Position numbers and translations under genes: made by a program. From Sipunculus nudus (lineage: Eukaryota > Annelida > Sipuncula > Golfingiida > Sipunculidae): a stretch of 64,000 nt of DNA. Positions 63,025-64,000 of the stretch are shown piece after piece (the stretch's first letter is position 1; each line of letters starts with the position of its first letter). The notes under the pieces were generated by a model. That model was not told the DNA's origin, made no database searches, and saw nothing but the letters and a program-made list of their open reading frames with translations. The stretch spans positions 15,690,164-15,754,163 of the forward strand of contig CM049315.1 in the NCBI GenBank assembly GCA_026874595.1, in the 5' to 3' direction.

Positions 63025-64000
63025 ACTGTTAACCGTTTTATTACTAATCTGTTTCACTTCTATAATTCTGAAGCTGTCGAAACTAAGAACCTTTTTCTAG
63101 TACATAATGTATCAAATGATTTATCATCTTCCAACCCTACGTGGTCAAGCAGTCATATCTGTTGATCTAATTTGAAGGAACATATATGACATGGGTGGTT
63201 GAAAAAGCCAACATCGCTTATCCCACTTCGTGTGTCATTGCAGCGCCATCTGCTCACAATAACATAAACTTATTTCTTTTCTGCGCACTTCAAGGTTGTA
63301 ATTTCGGAGCCCCTAAAAGGGGTATTGGTGCTATTTTTATGCACCCACGTTGAAATGTTGTTTATTTATGCAAGATTTTCTTTTGCAAGTAGTTGAACAA
63401 GAAGAAAGCTAAAATAAACATGAACGTTATGGTCAACAAATATAACAATTAAAAATATACGATATAAAATCTGCAAGGTTAAGATCCAATGCTGTGGTGC
63501 TTCAATGTTTTTTCTTTTCCAGTGTGATATTGAGGCGAGAATATCTGATAAAGATAACAAAATATATGTTACTCCATTGTCGAAAGTTTAACTAATAAAT
63601 AGCTTCAGTTTTAGGAAATAAAATGATCTGTAATTACTTTCAGTTGTATTTTTTTCCAGTAAAGCTTGGCTCTCATGTTTATTCATCAGATCGAAACCTA
63701 AAGGATAAGAACAATGAACATTTGACAGAATCAACAATAAATAAAACATAAATATCTCGGCCACAACGTCATGCGATGTATTATATATATTGCTGCTCTT
63801 AATTAGCCATATACTTTCATCACACGTAGGTAGTTATAACGTCATACTCAATACATCTAAATTCGCTGAACAATGTAAAACCTGCCATGGGTTGAAAAGG
63901 GTGAACGCGCGGTGGTCAGTGGCCGAGGCGCACTGGCATTGCGCCTTCAACAGTAGGTGCTGCCAACTGTCGGGCGACCGATAAACTAATCTGATGACAC
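63025..64000. repeat. Large direct duplication, copy 2, segment B (runs to window edge)
   Basis: Copy of 60506-61532. It reaches the end of the window at the same base where copy 1 sequence is still shared, so the true end may lie beyond. Confidence 0.92.

Overview
The window reads as a piece of an AT-rich metazoan nuclear genome: one multi-exon gene with GT-AG introns, tRNA-derived SINE-like elements, long microsatellites, and no operons or bacterial-type genes. A marine lophotrochozoan, probably a mollusc, is my best guess. That rests on the overall repeat flavour and is an inference, not a demonstrated placement.

The only protein-coding gene I can support is on the + strand at 24001-32814. 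It is a five-exon Ovo/Ovo-like (shavenbaby/OVOL family) C2H2 zinc-finger transcription factor. All four introns have GT-AG ends and compatible phases, and the joined CDS is 1302 nt (433 residues plus stop). The protein has an N-terminal SNAG-type repressor peptide, a PxDLS motif of the kind bound by the CtBP corepressor, a Pro/Ser-rich middle, and the family's four C-terminal zinc fingers. The 3' UTR runs to an AATAAA at 33399-33404 and carries two Pumilio-type sites. About 1.6 kb upstream is a well-formed CCAAT/TATA/Inr promoter (22277-22341) followed by a possible first exon (22338-22459) ending in a strong donor. This may be the gene's 5' non-coding exon or an alternative start.

Region by region. 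1-22 kb is gene-poor flank. It holds a 54-bp-arm hairpin (2296-2409), a perfect 161-bp tandem duplication (2914-3236), a foldback element (8210-9081), tRNA-like SINE fragments, poly-C/poly-G palindromic DNA (9541-9695), a MITE with TA-flanked terminal inverted repeats (13138-13673), and AT and AATAT microsatellites. 22-33.4 kb is the Ovo locus. 33.49-35.1 kb is a large GA-rich minisatellite directly after the gene's polyadenylation signal. 35-43 kb contains a possible forkhead/E-box palindrome and two blocks of a diverged repeat carrying nuclear-receptor DR1 motifs. 43-59 kb is gene-poor flank with SINEs, CT/AT arrays and dispersed repeats. 59.75-64 kb is a recent, large direct duplication interrupted by a 554-bp segment in the second copy.

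Most long open frames outside Ovo are products of simple repeats, notably three frames of about 460-506 codons across the minisatellite. I found no reverse transcriptase, transposase, CRISPR array or intact tRNA/rRNA gene. I did not find a clear novel multi-gene system. The points most worth following up are the regulatory layout of the Ovo gene and the foldback/duplication structures.
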